From Muricea muricata (Eukaryota > Cnidaria > Anthozoa > Malacalcyonacea > Plexauridae), in the NCBI GenBank assembly GCA_963855995.1, contig OY979718.1:33334559-33398558 (forward strand): a DNA stretch of 64,000 nucleotides, written 5' to 3'. The number at the start of each line of letters is the position of its first letter. The stretch's first letter is position 1. Of the stretch, positions 33,485-45,309 are shown piece by piece. The translations under genes and the position numbers were made by a program. The notes under the pieces are model-generated. The model saw nothing but the letters and a program-made list of their open reading frames with translations, ran no database searches and was not told where the DNA came from.

Positions 33485-35140
33485 ATGCCATCGAAATTTA
33501 TAGGTAAGCGTGAAAATTGGGATCGCGAAGCCGATCGGAAATTGAAACGTCGCGACAAGGCTGCGGCTGCAGAAACGAAGAAACGCGAACGCGCCGAAGC
33601 ATCCAAATGGCGACGTGAAATAGAAAAAGAGCAAACACGTCGTGAAAAGGCTGCGGCTGCAGAAACGAAGAAGAGAGAACGTGCTGAGTTTTTAAAATGG
33701 TCGAAAGAAATACAATCAGAGGAAACACGACGTGAAAAACAAGGCGATTTAAATGAGGAAAAAGGGTTGCATGGTTCAAAGAAATTAGGTCAAATCCGTC
33801 GTCGTTTTCGTCGGAAATTTAAACGTAGGAAGCCTCCTGCGTTTAATGTTGTTAAAACCTATTCGAATGCTAACGCAAAATTCACTACGTATTTTGATAC
33901 GTACAAAATCTACGTCTACGGTCGCGTCGACCCTGTTGCCGTATTTAAAAAAGCATTAGACCTAACGGTTGAAGAGCGTAAATTAAAACCTGGTGATAAG
34001 ATTCGTATTATTGTTTCTCATCCTACCTGGGCGAAGCCTTTTTCGACCAAATTAATTACGATTACGGACGACGAGCAGCTTTTTATACCCTTTTAAAGGC
34101 AGTTTTGGGGTATGTAGAATACAAAGCAGTCCCGTTAAACGAAGTTGTCGTTGAAGTACAGTCGACGAAAATTCCACGAGGTAAAGGCCGTTTGACAATT
34201 ACAAAAGATAATAGTGACCGTAAAAGGTGTATTATCACGGTAAAAAATTCCAATACGATGGGTCTTGCGCGTGCTATCGTAACGGCTCATGCGAATATCA
34301 ACAAAAACAAATGGACAACATCGCAGTTAAAGAATGGTTTTAATAAGTCTCGAGAACTTCAAGGAACCGAAGCGATAAAATTACACGAAGGAGCAAACGT
34401 AGATATTACTGATTACGGGAACACGCTCGAAGACGTGCACACGTTCGCAAAATATCTTGGGATTCAAATTAATATCGTCGATGCTGATTATTTCAATGAC
34501 ATACATACTGCAAATCCCGGTGCAACTGAAATGATATACATTTACAAAAACAAAAACCATTATGACGTTATAACGTCGATGCCTGCATTTTTAGCGAAAA
34601 ATATTATTGTCATACGTGTAAAAAAAGTTACAAATGTCGCGATAAACACCGTTGTCCTTTAAAATGTTTATCGTGTTTTAAAACTGAACACCATACCGGT
34701 GATAAAATAAAGTGCGATAAATGCAACCGAACATTTTTCGGTCAAAAATGCTACGACGAACATCTTCGGAATCGTTCGAAGGGTGGGAAACGCGACGTTG
34801 TTGGTGAAATTGTTCAAAACGGACCGTATCGGATCTTAAAAAACACGTATGCGGTTACAATACATGTAGTAACTGTAAATTATATTGCGGCCTGCAAACG
34901 CATCAGTGTTATATGTTACCTGTAGAAACCAAAGGCGGTGCGGCGTGTACGCGTGATCCTGTTTGTAATGGTCCAAAAAAGGATTGGTGTTTGTGCTGCA
35001 AAACGCGCACGACGAAGTACATGTTTTACGATCTGGAAACGCAACAGAATACGGGGACGCACGTCGTGAATTACGTGAACGCACAAGATTTTGACGGGAA
35101 CGAGTATGCATTCAAAATAATAGAAGAATTTTGTAGGGAG
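33485..35140 (+). pseudogene. Polinton-type protein-primed DNA polymerase B, N-terminal fragment
   Basis: A degraded 5' part of a family B polymerase gene of the Polinton/Maverick or adintovirus type. The first frame (33485-34096) has a strongly basic, repeat-like start (two copies of a KAAAAETKKRERAE block, residues about 26-40 and 57-71), then a globular part. A frameshift near 34096 leads to the frame 34105-34662 (NTMGLARAIVTAHANI). Near 34605 the frame changes again into a Cys/His zinc-binding stretch (about 34607-34790, at least nine Cys). A last frame (34913-35140) contains MFYDLETQQNTG, the exonuclease I motif. Homology then stops, so the exonuclease II/III and polymerase domains are absent. 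With several frameshifts and the truncation it is dead. No TIR was found nearby. Confidence 0.7.
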
Positions 35141-35144
35141 TATC

Positions 35145-35220
35145 TAATTGGAGCGGGTAGCGGGTCGCGGGTAAGTGGAGCGGGTAAGGGTAGATGGAGC
35201 GGGTAAATGGAGCGGGTAAT
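35145..35220. repeat. GGAGCGGGTAA microsatellite
   Basis: Irregular tandem copies of GGAGCGGGTA(A) with CGGGT variants at the broken end of the polymerase fragment. G-rich; marks the truncation junction. Confidence 0.75.
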
Positions 35221-35581
35221 TTTTCCGGGAATCAATCGCCGGTAATCATTCCCTGGAAGTTAAGGAAATTTTGCGTATCGAAGTGGAGATTGGAAAAAAA
35301 TGGCGACCATTTTGGTGATTTACGTTTCGAAACTCTTGGGAAATAAACTGTATTTACCGAGCAGGTATGAAAATAATCAAAAAGAATATGTATGATTTAC
35401 AATATATTTTAGCTATTTTGACTTTTGTTCTTGCAATGTTAACGCAACACTAAAATTTAACACACTTTAGAATATGAATATTTATATACACTTTAGAATA
35501 TCAATAAATCGAAGTGATCAAAGAGATCAGAGGCCCCAGTTACACGATAGCGGATTACTATCGCAGTGACATCAAATTTTG

Positions 35582-36754
35582 CTATTTCAGGATAGATTTG
35601 TCACTTACAGAATTATACAAATACTGGACTATGAATACGGTATCGTCACTATCGTTAAATAGGTTGCAAAAATGACAAACTGCAAAAATGACAGGTCTAT
35701 TCCTTGCACTAGAAGCGTATTTCAGTATCTCGGGAATTGGTGGTGCATTAGCAAAAATTTCATAGCATTCTGCTTCCGTCAAAGAGACTTGTTGCAGAAG
35801 TTCACTCTCTTCCGGTATTTGGCAAACATTCAAAAGAATCCAAATAATATGTTTGCACAGGTCTTTACCCATATTTTTGGAAAAATCCAAGCATTGACAG
35901 GAGTGATTTTTGCCTATCTTTACCTTATATGTTGCCAATGATTTTGTTACCAGTGTGTAACTCTTTTCAAAGTCGTTTCCAGTCTCGAGACTTTTAACTT
36001 TGATATCATTTTTTTCCTCCTTAGCTAAACGTAGTTTGTTTAAAAAGGTTTTGCTACGTGATGGCCTATACCGACCATTTCGTTCGCCATCCGAACGACG
36101 AGGTCCACATTGAACACTTCCGTTATGTTTATCGTGGGGATTTGAATATGTTGCGTTCTCCGAGATAAGAATCCTGTCATTGTCTGTGATGTCTTCTCTG
36201 ATGAGTTCAAGGCCTAGACTACAAGCTCTGCTCATTTGAATGGCACTCTCTCTCATTCTTTGCGTTTGAATGGACGGACCTCGCCCAGACTTGCCTGAAC
36301 CATTCTGGAAAGCTTTATAGCTCACTTCTAATTGAATATTGTCCCGCACGTCTGCTTGGGCTGCGTCCAAAAGGGAAAGGTTCCGTCGGTCACGCTTGAC
36401 CCAACTTGCATGAATAGCTTCCGCTTGATTCATTTTCGAACCCCCCTGGACATTTAAAAACGCAGGAAAAATAAGGCTTCGGCGTTTATCCCACCAATCG
36501 AACCAGTATTGGAGAAAAGCCCGTTTGCTGTCACTTCCGATGAAACTTTCTATGCTTCCTTTTGCTGCTTTATAACCGCCTGGACTTGCAGCTTCAATTA
36601 GCGCATTGCAAAGTCTTTTAAACTGTCCTTTTGCATCCTCGTCCAGTTTTCGGGCCTGCCTGTTTCTACAATCTTTGAAGTGGAACTCGCATGTTTTTAT
36701 GCGATCGACAGCAGAAGTACCGAATACAGATTTTATTCCCTCCATTCCTCCATA

Positions 36755-36757
<3 letters not shown>
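35582..36757 (-). pseudogene. SWIM-domain protein, C-terminal part, probably transposon-derived
   Basis: 387 codons open leftward from about 36757 to 35582. The early part has a FHFKDCRNRQ stretch and a NQAEAIHASWVKRDRRNLSL block. Near residues 285-300 is a SWIM-type zinc finger (CQCLDFSKN ... CKHIIWIL, C-x-C-xn-C-x-H), followed by an acidic tail. A SWIM finger behind a region of this kind is seen in MULE-type transposases and in anthozoan host proteins derived from them. No DDE triad is visible in what remains. The frame is open up to the point where dispersed repeat R begins (36755), so the N-terminal half is cut off. The fragment 37150-37660 on the other side is probably its other half. 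Function unknown. Confidence 0.6.
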
Positions 36758-37130
<373 letters not shown>

Positions 37131-37149
37131 ATATAAAAGATAGTGCAGT

Positions 37150-37660
37150 AATAACCGTTGGCAGAGTGCTCAATGGTAGACCAGTGTTTTGTACTTTTAA
37201 TATATGACAACGCACCTTCAACCACCAATATTAACACCTTATGTCTTATTTTCTGATGTACATGTAACTTACGTGATCCAATATGAACGGTTTTATCGTA
37301 CAAGGTTTGGATTTCTTTTGCCGTCTGTAAATTAATCACGCGGTTTTCTTTAATGTTTCGCGGACGACCTTGATGGATAGGATATTGACAAGACCTAACT
37401 GGGCGCCAAAACTTTCCAAGGTTATGACGGTGTTTGGGGCAGATTTTCATACATTCCAGTTGCTTGTCGGTGAGGTGAAATAAGCCAGCTCGAGCTAATA
37501 TAAGCTGATATTCCGCGAGACATTCTCGTGATAGATGACAACCGGCAAGATGACCACTTACGTCGTCATTGCAACCACGAAGCGACACATAAGCTGATGT
37601 GCCACGATCACTTTCACATTCGCCAATATTACGATCATGCAGAAAGCATTCTTCTTCCAT
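37150..37660 (-). pseudogene. N-terminal half of the split SWIM-domain gene
   Basis: An open frame from ATG 37660 leftward: a Cys/His-rich start ([21 protein letters not shown]), [20 protein letters not shown], then [13 protein letters not shown], i.e. a likely zinc-binding module of CPKH...C...H type, then a basic segment. Recognisable sequence fades near 37160, where the (TA)n tail of repeat R begins. Same strand and order as 35582-36757. I infer one gene split by the repeat, with the central portion missing or decayed. I have no named family for this module. Confidence 0.5.
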
Positions 37661-37664
37661 AATT

Positions 37665-39755
37665 CATTCAATTATTGTACTTTAATTTTGTAATTTAACG
37701 CGTGAGATGAGAGATGTCACTTGGAAACGACTTTGGTCTTAGACAAGGAAACGACTTCGGTCTAGACAACGCAGGTCTAGACAAGTGGCGACTCAGTGTA
37801 AGCAGAAGAGACCTATATATAACTAACCGAGTTATATATAGCTTGCTAATTATAGACGCTTGCTATATCAGATAATATATAAAGATATATATAAATATGT
37901 ATAGATATACGCGTCGCAAAATCATCCACTTTAATCATATAAATGTTTTAATCAAAGTTGCCTTCGGAAATAATCAATTTTTACTCAGTTAAAATCACTC
38001 CAATATTTCCAAGTTTATTTAATCTTCCGTATATAGGAATTGAGTTCGACACTGGAGTTCGATTGCTACAGTTGTTTACCCAGACATTCACGCCGGTCAC
38101 TAGTCAGTCGCTCCAATATAAGCAACCTGAGAAATGTTTATCTTACTATTCCGATATAAATATTATTCATAAACATTTAAAAGCATTCTATTTTTTGAAA
38201 GAAAGCACAATGTATACACCAGAGAACAAATATGCTATGAATAGGGTCTGGTTGTCACTTCCTGTTTCGGCCGAATTTGGGTGAAAATAGTAAACTTTGT
38301 GCAGCGATTAAATGTTTTTTGAATTATTTCCCCACAAATATTTTTCGATAAGAATATAGTACACCATTGGCACTTTCAAACCAATTGGAGATACAGTTTG
38401 TAAGTGGTGCCACTTTTGGATGAAACGATTTCGTAATAAGCTAATTTTAACAGCACAGCCGATGATGGTAAACATCTCAAAACCCTACACTGATTAAGCT
38501 ATGAATTAAATGCTTTTCGAACCAAATAAAATCAGTAACGTGAAGTTGAAACAGTGAATTCTGAAGGTCTATAAAAATAATTCAGAGATTCCTTCACGCA
38601 ACTGTGCTGCCAATAAGACAATTTCAATGCGTCATTTACGCGTCAACCGAAGCGTAAATATCGCTATTGTTTGGTGTCAGGGCAAAAACATAAATTTCTC
38701 AGGAAAATACAGAAGTGGAAAAATTCTGAGTATGATTTCATGGTATGCTTAGTAAGCCTAGCGAATGACAAAAATATGGGACATGGTTGATTTTCAATTT
38801 GAGAATCACCGGTCGGGTTTTACAGAGACAGCCTCTTAAAAATTTCCACGAGCAAATTAAAGAAAAAACCTTGCTCTATTACAAGATAACAGATTTGGAG
38901 TTCAAGGGTTCATAACGATTGGCACGGAAGACGTAGAACAAGGTGCTGTTTTCTCGCTTGTTTAGTGTACATGTTGTCAATTTCACGCATTCTGATTGGT
39001 CGAGAACGCAAAATGTAAACAAACGCGCTGATTGGCTGACATTATTCACCCTTGTTGTTAGTTAAAAAGGTTAGTAGTTATTCAGATTGTATCATTATTC
39101 AGTCTAAAGTTAAGGTCTAGTAAATAGCCTCAGGGTGAGGATATTATTGTTGTAAAAAAGAGACCGTTTGGGCGACTCATTTACAAACATTTGTATTTCT
39201 AATATTTGTTTTATATCAAATGTTTAATGTTTAAGGTCGATTATACATTGTCACTAAAGAATCAATTGATTCTATCACGGTCACAAGGCCACTAGTTTAG
39301 TGAAAGGTGAGGGTTCAAATTTTATTTTAAAAATTAAGTAAATTCATTTGTGCAGTGCCGTCGGCTGCAGCTGCGCAAGGTCCAAAGGTTGCGTTACTTA
39401 GGCTTGTAAGAATAGTCGCTTGCCAAATAACGAAAAGCTTTAAAAGGTTAAACAGTATCACAAATCAAAACAGGAGCCAAAAGACTTGGTTCGCACAAGT
39501 CAGTCAAACACATACAAATATAAAAAATTGTGCAAAGCTTTAGTGTCATTAAAATTATGTTTTAATGATAAGGCACACAATGGTCACGGGCTCATTGTTC
39601 CATTATACCCCCTGCATTGAGAAGCGGCATTTCCTCAGTCGGATAGACGCACAAGGGTCAAGTTTCATGTGGTTACTGTTTGACTTTTCAAGTTCGTCGT
39701 TTGCAAAGGAGTGGTAATATTTTTACTAATTATCGAGAGCGATGCGACCACAGCG
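37665..39755. other. No supportable gene; spacer
   Basis: Contains local repeats (ACGACTT.GGTCTAGACAA at 37725-37775; ATATATAACTAACCGAGTTATATATAG hairpin at 37817-37843). An open stretch after a TTTGTGCAG at about 39355 could be an exon but has no recognisable content. Confidence 0.35.
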
Positions 39756-39771
39756 AATTTGATTGCATTTG

Positions 39772-40185
39772 ATGAACTCATTTTTTGAAAACCCAGGAAT
39801 CTATTCATATCCAATTGATTCATTTCTCGAAATGTCAAGATATATATTTCAGCCGGCATTTTTTAACCTGTCAGTTAGATCTGAGTTCATAGACTTGTTA
39901 CACAAAGCCTTGTCAGAATATTCGGATGTATCTAAACAACCAGCAATTATACGAGAACCAGCATTTTGCAGAGCTCTGGCAGCGTTACTAAACGAGGACG
40001 TCTATGAGAACAGAAACAGCGAAGATAAAGTGATTGACAAACGTCTGATGCTGGAATCTACAGGCTTTTACTTATCGCAAAATGGAAGGCTGGTGACTAA
40101 AACACAGTCTCATCAATGGCGCTTTGACTATGCACCTTTAACAAGAAACAATACGATGCACATGCTGAACATAAGTTATGCCTGA
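39772..40185 (+). CDS. Hypothetical protein
   Basis: An open frame of 137 codons from ATG 39772 (another ATG three codons earlier at 39763) to TGA 40183-40185, with good amino-acid complexity: aromatic-rich start (FFENPGIYSYPIDSF), a helical middle (EFIDLLHKALSEYSD, then AFCRALAALLNEDVYEN) and a C-terminus ending NNTMHMLNISYA. No domain recognised. It could be a single-exon gene or the last exon of a longer one. There is no clear AATAAA within 150 bases. Codon use is not obviously unlike the EGF/vWA gene. Confidence 0.4.
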   Translation: MNSFFENPGIYSYPIDSFLEMSRYIFQPAFFNLSVRSEFIDLLHKALSEYSDVSKQPAIIREPAFCRALAALLNEDVYENRNSEDKVIDKRLMLESTGFYLSQNGRLVTKTQSHQWRFDYAPLTRNNTMHMLNISYA

Positions 40186-40292
40186 TACCTTATTATTGCT
40201 GTTACTGTTACTGTTTTGTTTGTAATTTAGTTCACCGTCACTCTTTGTGCTGTGTGCTTTGTGTGTTTTCTTTTTTCATTCGCTTATATAAC

Positions 40293-40427
40293 AGCACTTA
40301 TGCGGGTTTTCTCTAAGGCTATATTGTCCTCACCACCTAGTCTCACTTTGGTGTATAAAGAACGTATGCGTCAATACAAGGCTTGGTGGTGAGGACAATA
40401 GCCTTAGGGAGAACCCGCATTAGTGCT
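40293..40427. mobile_element. 135-bp foldback element
   Basis: AGCACTTATGCGGGTTTTCT ... TTGTCCTCACCACC pairs with GGTGGTGAGGACAAT ... GAGAACCCGCATTAGTGCT. About 45-base arms, loop around 40338-40382. Confidence 0.7.
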
Positions 40428-40987
40428 ATTGTCATCACTATCTGCTGGTGCTTTTGCATTATAACAACTGAACATAATTAATTTTTTGATAAGCTTGTAT
40501 AGAGTATACAGGTTGCATAAAAAAACAGAACACCTTTTGAAATTAAAGTTAGTTAGAATTTGTTGTATAAGGGGGTCCAGTACCAATAATTTAGGAATTT
40601 TGTCAAAAATTTTTTTGGTCTAATATGAAGCTTTAAACAGTTAAGAATAATGCTATTAATGTTTGGTATCGATGACAAAACTTTTAATATGTTTATAAAG
40701 GCTTTTTGATGGAATTTAGAGCTGACCGCGCGGTATATTCCTGGTAACTAGTTTCGTTTTCTGACACTAGAGACAAAATGGCGGTTAGGAAAACAAGCTT
40801 TTCGAAGCGTGAAGCTAGTAATGTGTTTACTACCTAGATTTAACCAGAATCAGCTGGGTGAGGACATCATAAAGTCCAAGGAGCCCGATCTCTGTTGCAC
40901 GAAGAAGTGTGTGATATAAACACTACGTAAGTCGTCGAATATTTTACGAATTTATACACGACTCGGTAGTGCTGAGAGGCTGATGTT

Positions 40988-41110
40988 AAATCTGTCCACA
41001 AGCATTTGAAATTATATGAAAACTGGCTTCAAATCCGTAAGTTAGAGGTGTTGAAGTACCGCTCTAGTGTTTCAAAATATTTGTATTGTACAATGCTTGT
41101 GGACAGATTT
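40988..41110. mobile_element. 123-bp MITE
   Basis: Perfect 19-base terminal inverted repeats AAATCTGTCCACAAGCATT and AATGCTTGTGGACAGATTT. The interior is unrelated between halves. No clear target duplication. Confidence 0.65.
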
Positions 41111-41393
41111 CTATAATTTCTTTGTTTTGGTAGGGGGCTATGGGTCATGCCAAAATTTTTCACAATTACCCAGAATCTTTTATGGTCGTAATATCCCTTA
41201 ATCTCATTCAAAAGCCTTAAACAAAGTAATGCGCGAGTCCAAATCGATATAAATTAGGAACGTGCATAAGAAAAGTGCCAGCTGGAAAAGTAATTTTTTA
41301 ATTGGGATGTTGTACATTTAAAATTCATGCAAAACCCGGTTGAATGCAAAGATCGTGTAATAAATAGTGCTGGTTCGGCTGCAATAAATACTT

Positions 41394-41663
41394 TTTATGT
41401 CTGCCATCTTGCGAACGTAAACCATATATCTTATATCATAATTTCCGTACTGTAGATGTTGCATTTCCGCAGCTCGTTACTGGGCAAATAAGAAACCAAA
41501 CGCGAGTTTTGGGATATTTTGAGCTAGGGGTTACAGTTACCCCTAGCCATTTTATTATTAGAAATAATTGATATTTATTAACTTTAACAGAAATAATTAA
41601 CTATACTTTTTACATAAGTGTCAACATTGTTTTGCCCAGTAAGGTGAGGGCAAAAATTACGCC
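41394..41663. repeat. Direct repeat A, copy 1
   Basis: 270 bases starting TTATGTCTGCCATCTTGCGA and ending CAAAAATTACGCC, repeated almost without change at 41993-42262. Carries GCTAGGGGTTACAGTTACCC-type palindrome (GGGGTTACAGTTACCCC). Confidence 0.85.
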
Positions 41664-41717
41664 CCAATAACCCCCCTCACCAACAAGTACTTGATGCAGA
41701 TATGGGGAGGAGGTGGG

Positions 41718-41992
41718 ATGAAAAAGTTCGCTACTTCTAGAGATTGTCTCACTTCACTCGTAGCTGACTTTAAGCAACTGAACGGAATTAGTTTGTGGGT
41801 GTCTATTATATAACCCCTTGTATATAATTATTATCTAAATGTCACATCAGTACAACTATTGGCCTACAGCTAAAGTTTTATCTTTGAGATGCAGGTTTCC
41901 TCCGCACCCTTGGCAGAGTTCGTTTCCTTATTATCACTAAATGATAACAAGATGACAGACATAAAACTCCTATTCGCAAGCAAATATCATAT
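41718..41992. repeat. Direct repeat B, copy 1
   Basis: About 275 bases from ATGAAAAAGTTCGCTACTTC to GCAAATATCATATTTA, present again at 46798-47077. It lies between the two A repeats. No coding capacity. Confidence 0.85.
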
Positions 41993-42262
41993 TTATGTCT
42001 GCCATCTTGCGAACGTAAACCATATATCTTATATCATAATTTCCGTACTGTAGATGTTGCATTTCCGCAGCTCGTTACTGGGCAAATAAGAAACCAAACG
42101 CGAGTTTTGGGATATTTTGAGCTAGGGGTTACAGTTACCCCTAGCCATTTTATTATTAGAAATAATTAATATTTATTAACTTTAACAGAAATAATTAACT
42201 ATACTTTTTACATAAGTGTCAACATTGTTTTGCCCAGTAAGGTGAGGGCAAAAATTACGCCA
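41993..42262. repeat. Direct repeat A, copy 2
   Basis: Second copy of A, immediately after B. Only single-base differences from copy 1 (for example TTGATATT versus TTAATATT), so the duplication is recent. Confidence 0.85.
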
Positions 42263-44765
42263 AAGCATATTCGCGCAGCGAAGATGCGCCCCGCCCAAGG
42301 AAAATGCAACATCCATGCCCGTACTGCGTCGTGAACCCATTGCCCGTGCAAATGGTTTGGCAGCACAGCCTTATCGGAATAATACAGATGCAAAAAGCCT
42401 GTGACAACAATCGCCCGTGCAAACTGTCTGTCATTAACCAATCAAACATGTCACAACTGCGGCAAAAATGGCAACTGTGGTCTAACTCCTACGATCGCCC
42501 GTGCAAACCGCGTGAGATAGACACACGAAAGATGTACATAGAGATATAAGTATGAATTTGAGTAAGCCTTTACAATATACTCAATTTCAATGGAAAAACC
42601 ACTGCACGGCGTTATAGCCTCTCGCAGCCGTTAAACCTAGATCAACGTAGGTCGAAATCTAATAGGTCAATTGCATGCTTCTTGGTATAAAAAAGATTAT
42701 CATTTAAAGGCACACGAAGAATAACACGCAATGTTTATGTGGGAGAAATGGGTCATGGTGATGAAGTGCTCCAATATGACAGAACTATTACATAACATTA
42801 CTCATGTAATCGTAGACTCGTATATGGTGCATATAGGCCCGCTTGTTAAAGCTGAGTGCTCTTTGGATTAAGATTCCCATCAGGCAGTTTTAGAGGGGTT
42901 AAGCTCCTCCCTATCATTAGCCAAGATCCCCTTGGACAGTCCCTAGAATTTAAACAAGGAGTTAAGATCCCAATAATAAGACAATGTTAGAGGGGTTAAG
43001 ATCCCCTATTTACACAGAACTGTTTACACAGATGATAGTAACATTAAAGATGCGAGTCTATGGCCTGAACATGATTATGGGAGCACTTCAACCCCACAAA
43101 TACACAGAATGTGCAGTCCCCGCAGACGAACAACCCCCTCCCACAACAGCTGTAGTCGTAAAGAAGACAGCTTTCGCCAGGAAATGGTAAGACAGGCTGT
43201 TAAGGCATTACCATTGGTTTTATTACAGCTGGATAGTCAGGATGGCCGGGAAAAACCTACGATATAGGAAACCTGGATGGGGCCAGACAAATGCCAGCAG
43301 CTTCCCCACAAAGCTTCTATATTACAATTTAAATGATTAAACCACTGGTAACACGAAAAACAGAGCTGACCACTCTAGCCTTTCTGGAATATTTGTTCAT
43401 CACTATTTGATCAGTTCAGCATGCTTTCAATATGGTATCATCGTGCAGACATTATAAGAAATTTCTTTTAAAAGACGTGTAAATAACAATATATTTAAAT
43501 ATACCGCGCTATGTTGACCTTTCTGCGCCTTATTATAATTTTGTTGATATTTCCGCGTCCTGTCAGATTATCAAATACCTTACTAATTGCTTTGCGTGCT
43601 CTGTAAATAGGATTAAAATTAGAAAGTCCTAATCCTTTTTACATAAATATTGTAAGTTTTAACGAATCGTTAGGCTATTAGGTTATTTTATCTGATGAGT
43701 GCCACATCTCGTGGTGCGAAAATAGTTATAGGAATACAGATGCCTATTGGAATTTGTTGAGTCGTATAAATAACTTAATTACGCTCTGGATATCCATCGA
43801 GCACTCTTTCAAAAACGATTTTATAAACAACATAACACAATACTATACATATATATATACATATATACACACATATACATACACACACACACACATATAT
43901 ATATATATACATATACACACATATACACACACATACCCTTGTTTTTCTTGGCATATTAAAGACAATGTTTGCCCTGGTCTTCATTTTCAATATTTTTGGA
44001 AACTTTTGTCGTTAATTGTACAGATCGACTGCGCGGCACGCGCAGACTGACAGCTAGCTATATGCTTAACAGACTGTGCAAGCCCCTATCTTTCACGAGT
44101 CAGTATAGGGTTTGGTTATGCGACTCAAGCGGAAACCAATTTGAAATAAATAAACTGTGTCAAAATTAAGCTGTAATAAGATGCCGAATGCCGCTAGAAT
44201 TAATATTAATTTTTGAAAGTGAACATTGAAATTTAAGTATAGGCAGTATAGTTTGAAGAAATAGATAATCCCTTGTGTAAGTAGAAATTTTTTCCACTGG
44301 TCTTAATACTGGGATAGAATTTTTTGATATGTGTCTAATACGGATCCTTGTGCTAAATATTTCTCAAGATGTCTCATGCAGGAAAGCAATCACATTTGTA
44401 TCGCATGTCTAAACCGTGTTAAAATATATTCAGCTGATTAGCTCAGGTACGATTACGCATTAATAATCTCTCTTAGCAAGCCTTGTTTATGCCCTTGTTC
44501 TACCACAAATGACAAATTGTGTGCATTTGATTAGATTTTAAGCGAAATATGCAATAAAAATTTGGTATGCCCGGAATACTTACGATACCATATACAGCTA
44601 GCGCACATCATGATAAATGTAATATAAGATGCGACACTCAACTAGGTGCCACAATCCCCTTTTTGATCAAGTTCACCTTGGTGTTGTTGTAATATCTGCT
44701 GTACGCCTGTACCGTACTCGCCGGAGCGCAGGGAAGAAACCGTGTTAACAGCAAGTATACACGAA
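42263..44765. other. No supportable gene; spacer
   Basis: Contains CGCCCGTGCAAAC three times (about 42340, 42410, 42495) in a GC-richer patch. GAGGGGTTAAG(A/C)TCC is repeated near 42893 and 42988. An inverted or dispersed copy of the TAGGAAACCTGG motif is near 43265. (TA)/(CA) microsatellite at 43848-43935. No exon recognised. Confidence 0.4.
43848..43935. repeat. TATACA/CA microsatellite
   Basis: Imperfect alternating TA and CA dinucleotides with ATATACACACATATACATAC-type blocks. The open frames across it are low-complexity artefacts. Confidence 0.85.
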
Positions 44766-44768
44766 TAG

Positions 44769-45200
44769 TTAAAACGCTGTTGGAGACGCTATACAAGCTC
44801 TTCTACAGGACTGAGATGCGACGCTCGACGTTGGGTTTGGACAAGAATCTGCCGTGTTGACCGCGATCTCCTCTCGAACAGCTGGGCTGCTGACAACGCT
44901 CCTCCGTCGGCTCTGTAACACATCGAATCGAACGGCTGAGGCCGTGTTGGGTCGCTTTGGCGAGGCGAGGGCTGGTAGAGTCGCTGCAAGTTGCCGAGTG
45001 ACCTCCGCTGCGACGGTTAACACCAGAGATTGCACCAAGTCTGGATCTCGCTGCTGAGCCGCAGCCAGGGGCGCATGTGACAGCGGCACAACACTTAGTT
45101 GAACACTCGGTTCTGCTGCTGCTGCCACCACGACACTCGCTTGGGACACTAACGTCGAGTTTGGCCTTCGTCTGCCGTTCGCAGGGTTCCTTGACCTTGA
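44769..45200 (-). other. Open stretch rich in Ala/Ser/Arg, no start codon
   Basis: Leftward frame open for about 140 codons after a stop at 45200, without any ATG. Contains VVVAAAAEPSVQLSVVPLSH and VAAEVTRQLAATLP. GC-rich compared with its surroundings. Such Ala/Gln-rich pieces occur in gag-like ORFs of tyrosine-recombinase elements, but I see no diagnostic motif. It could be a relic gag, an exon, or chance in GC-rich DNA. It directly adjoins the satellite. Confidence 0.25.
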
Positions 45201-45309
45201 CTAGTCCGCATGATACTTTTCTGGTGGCATTCTAACAAGAAAACTCAACGAGAGTAGTGTGAAAAACAACAATGGGGGCAGCAAGCAGCGCAAGCCACCG
45301 CCTATAAGC

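Noticed and set aside
44769-45149. A protein-coding gene rich in Ala/Ser
   Set aside because: No ATG in the frame, no motif, GC-rich composition adjoining a satellite; kept only as a low-confidence open stretch.
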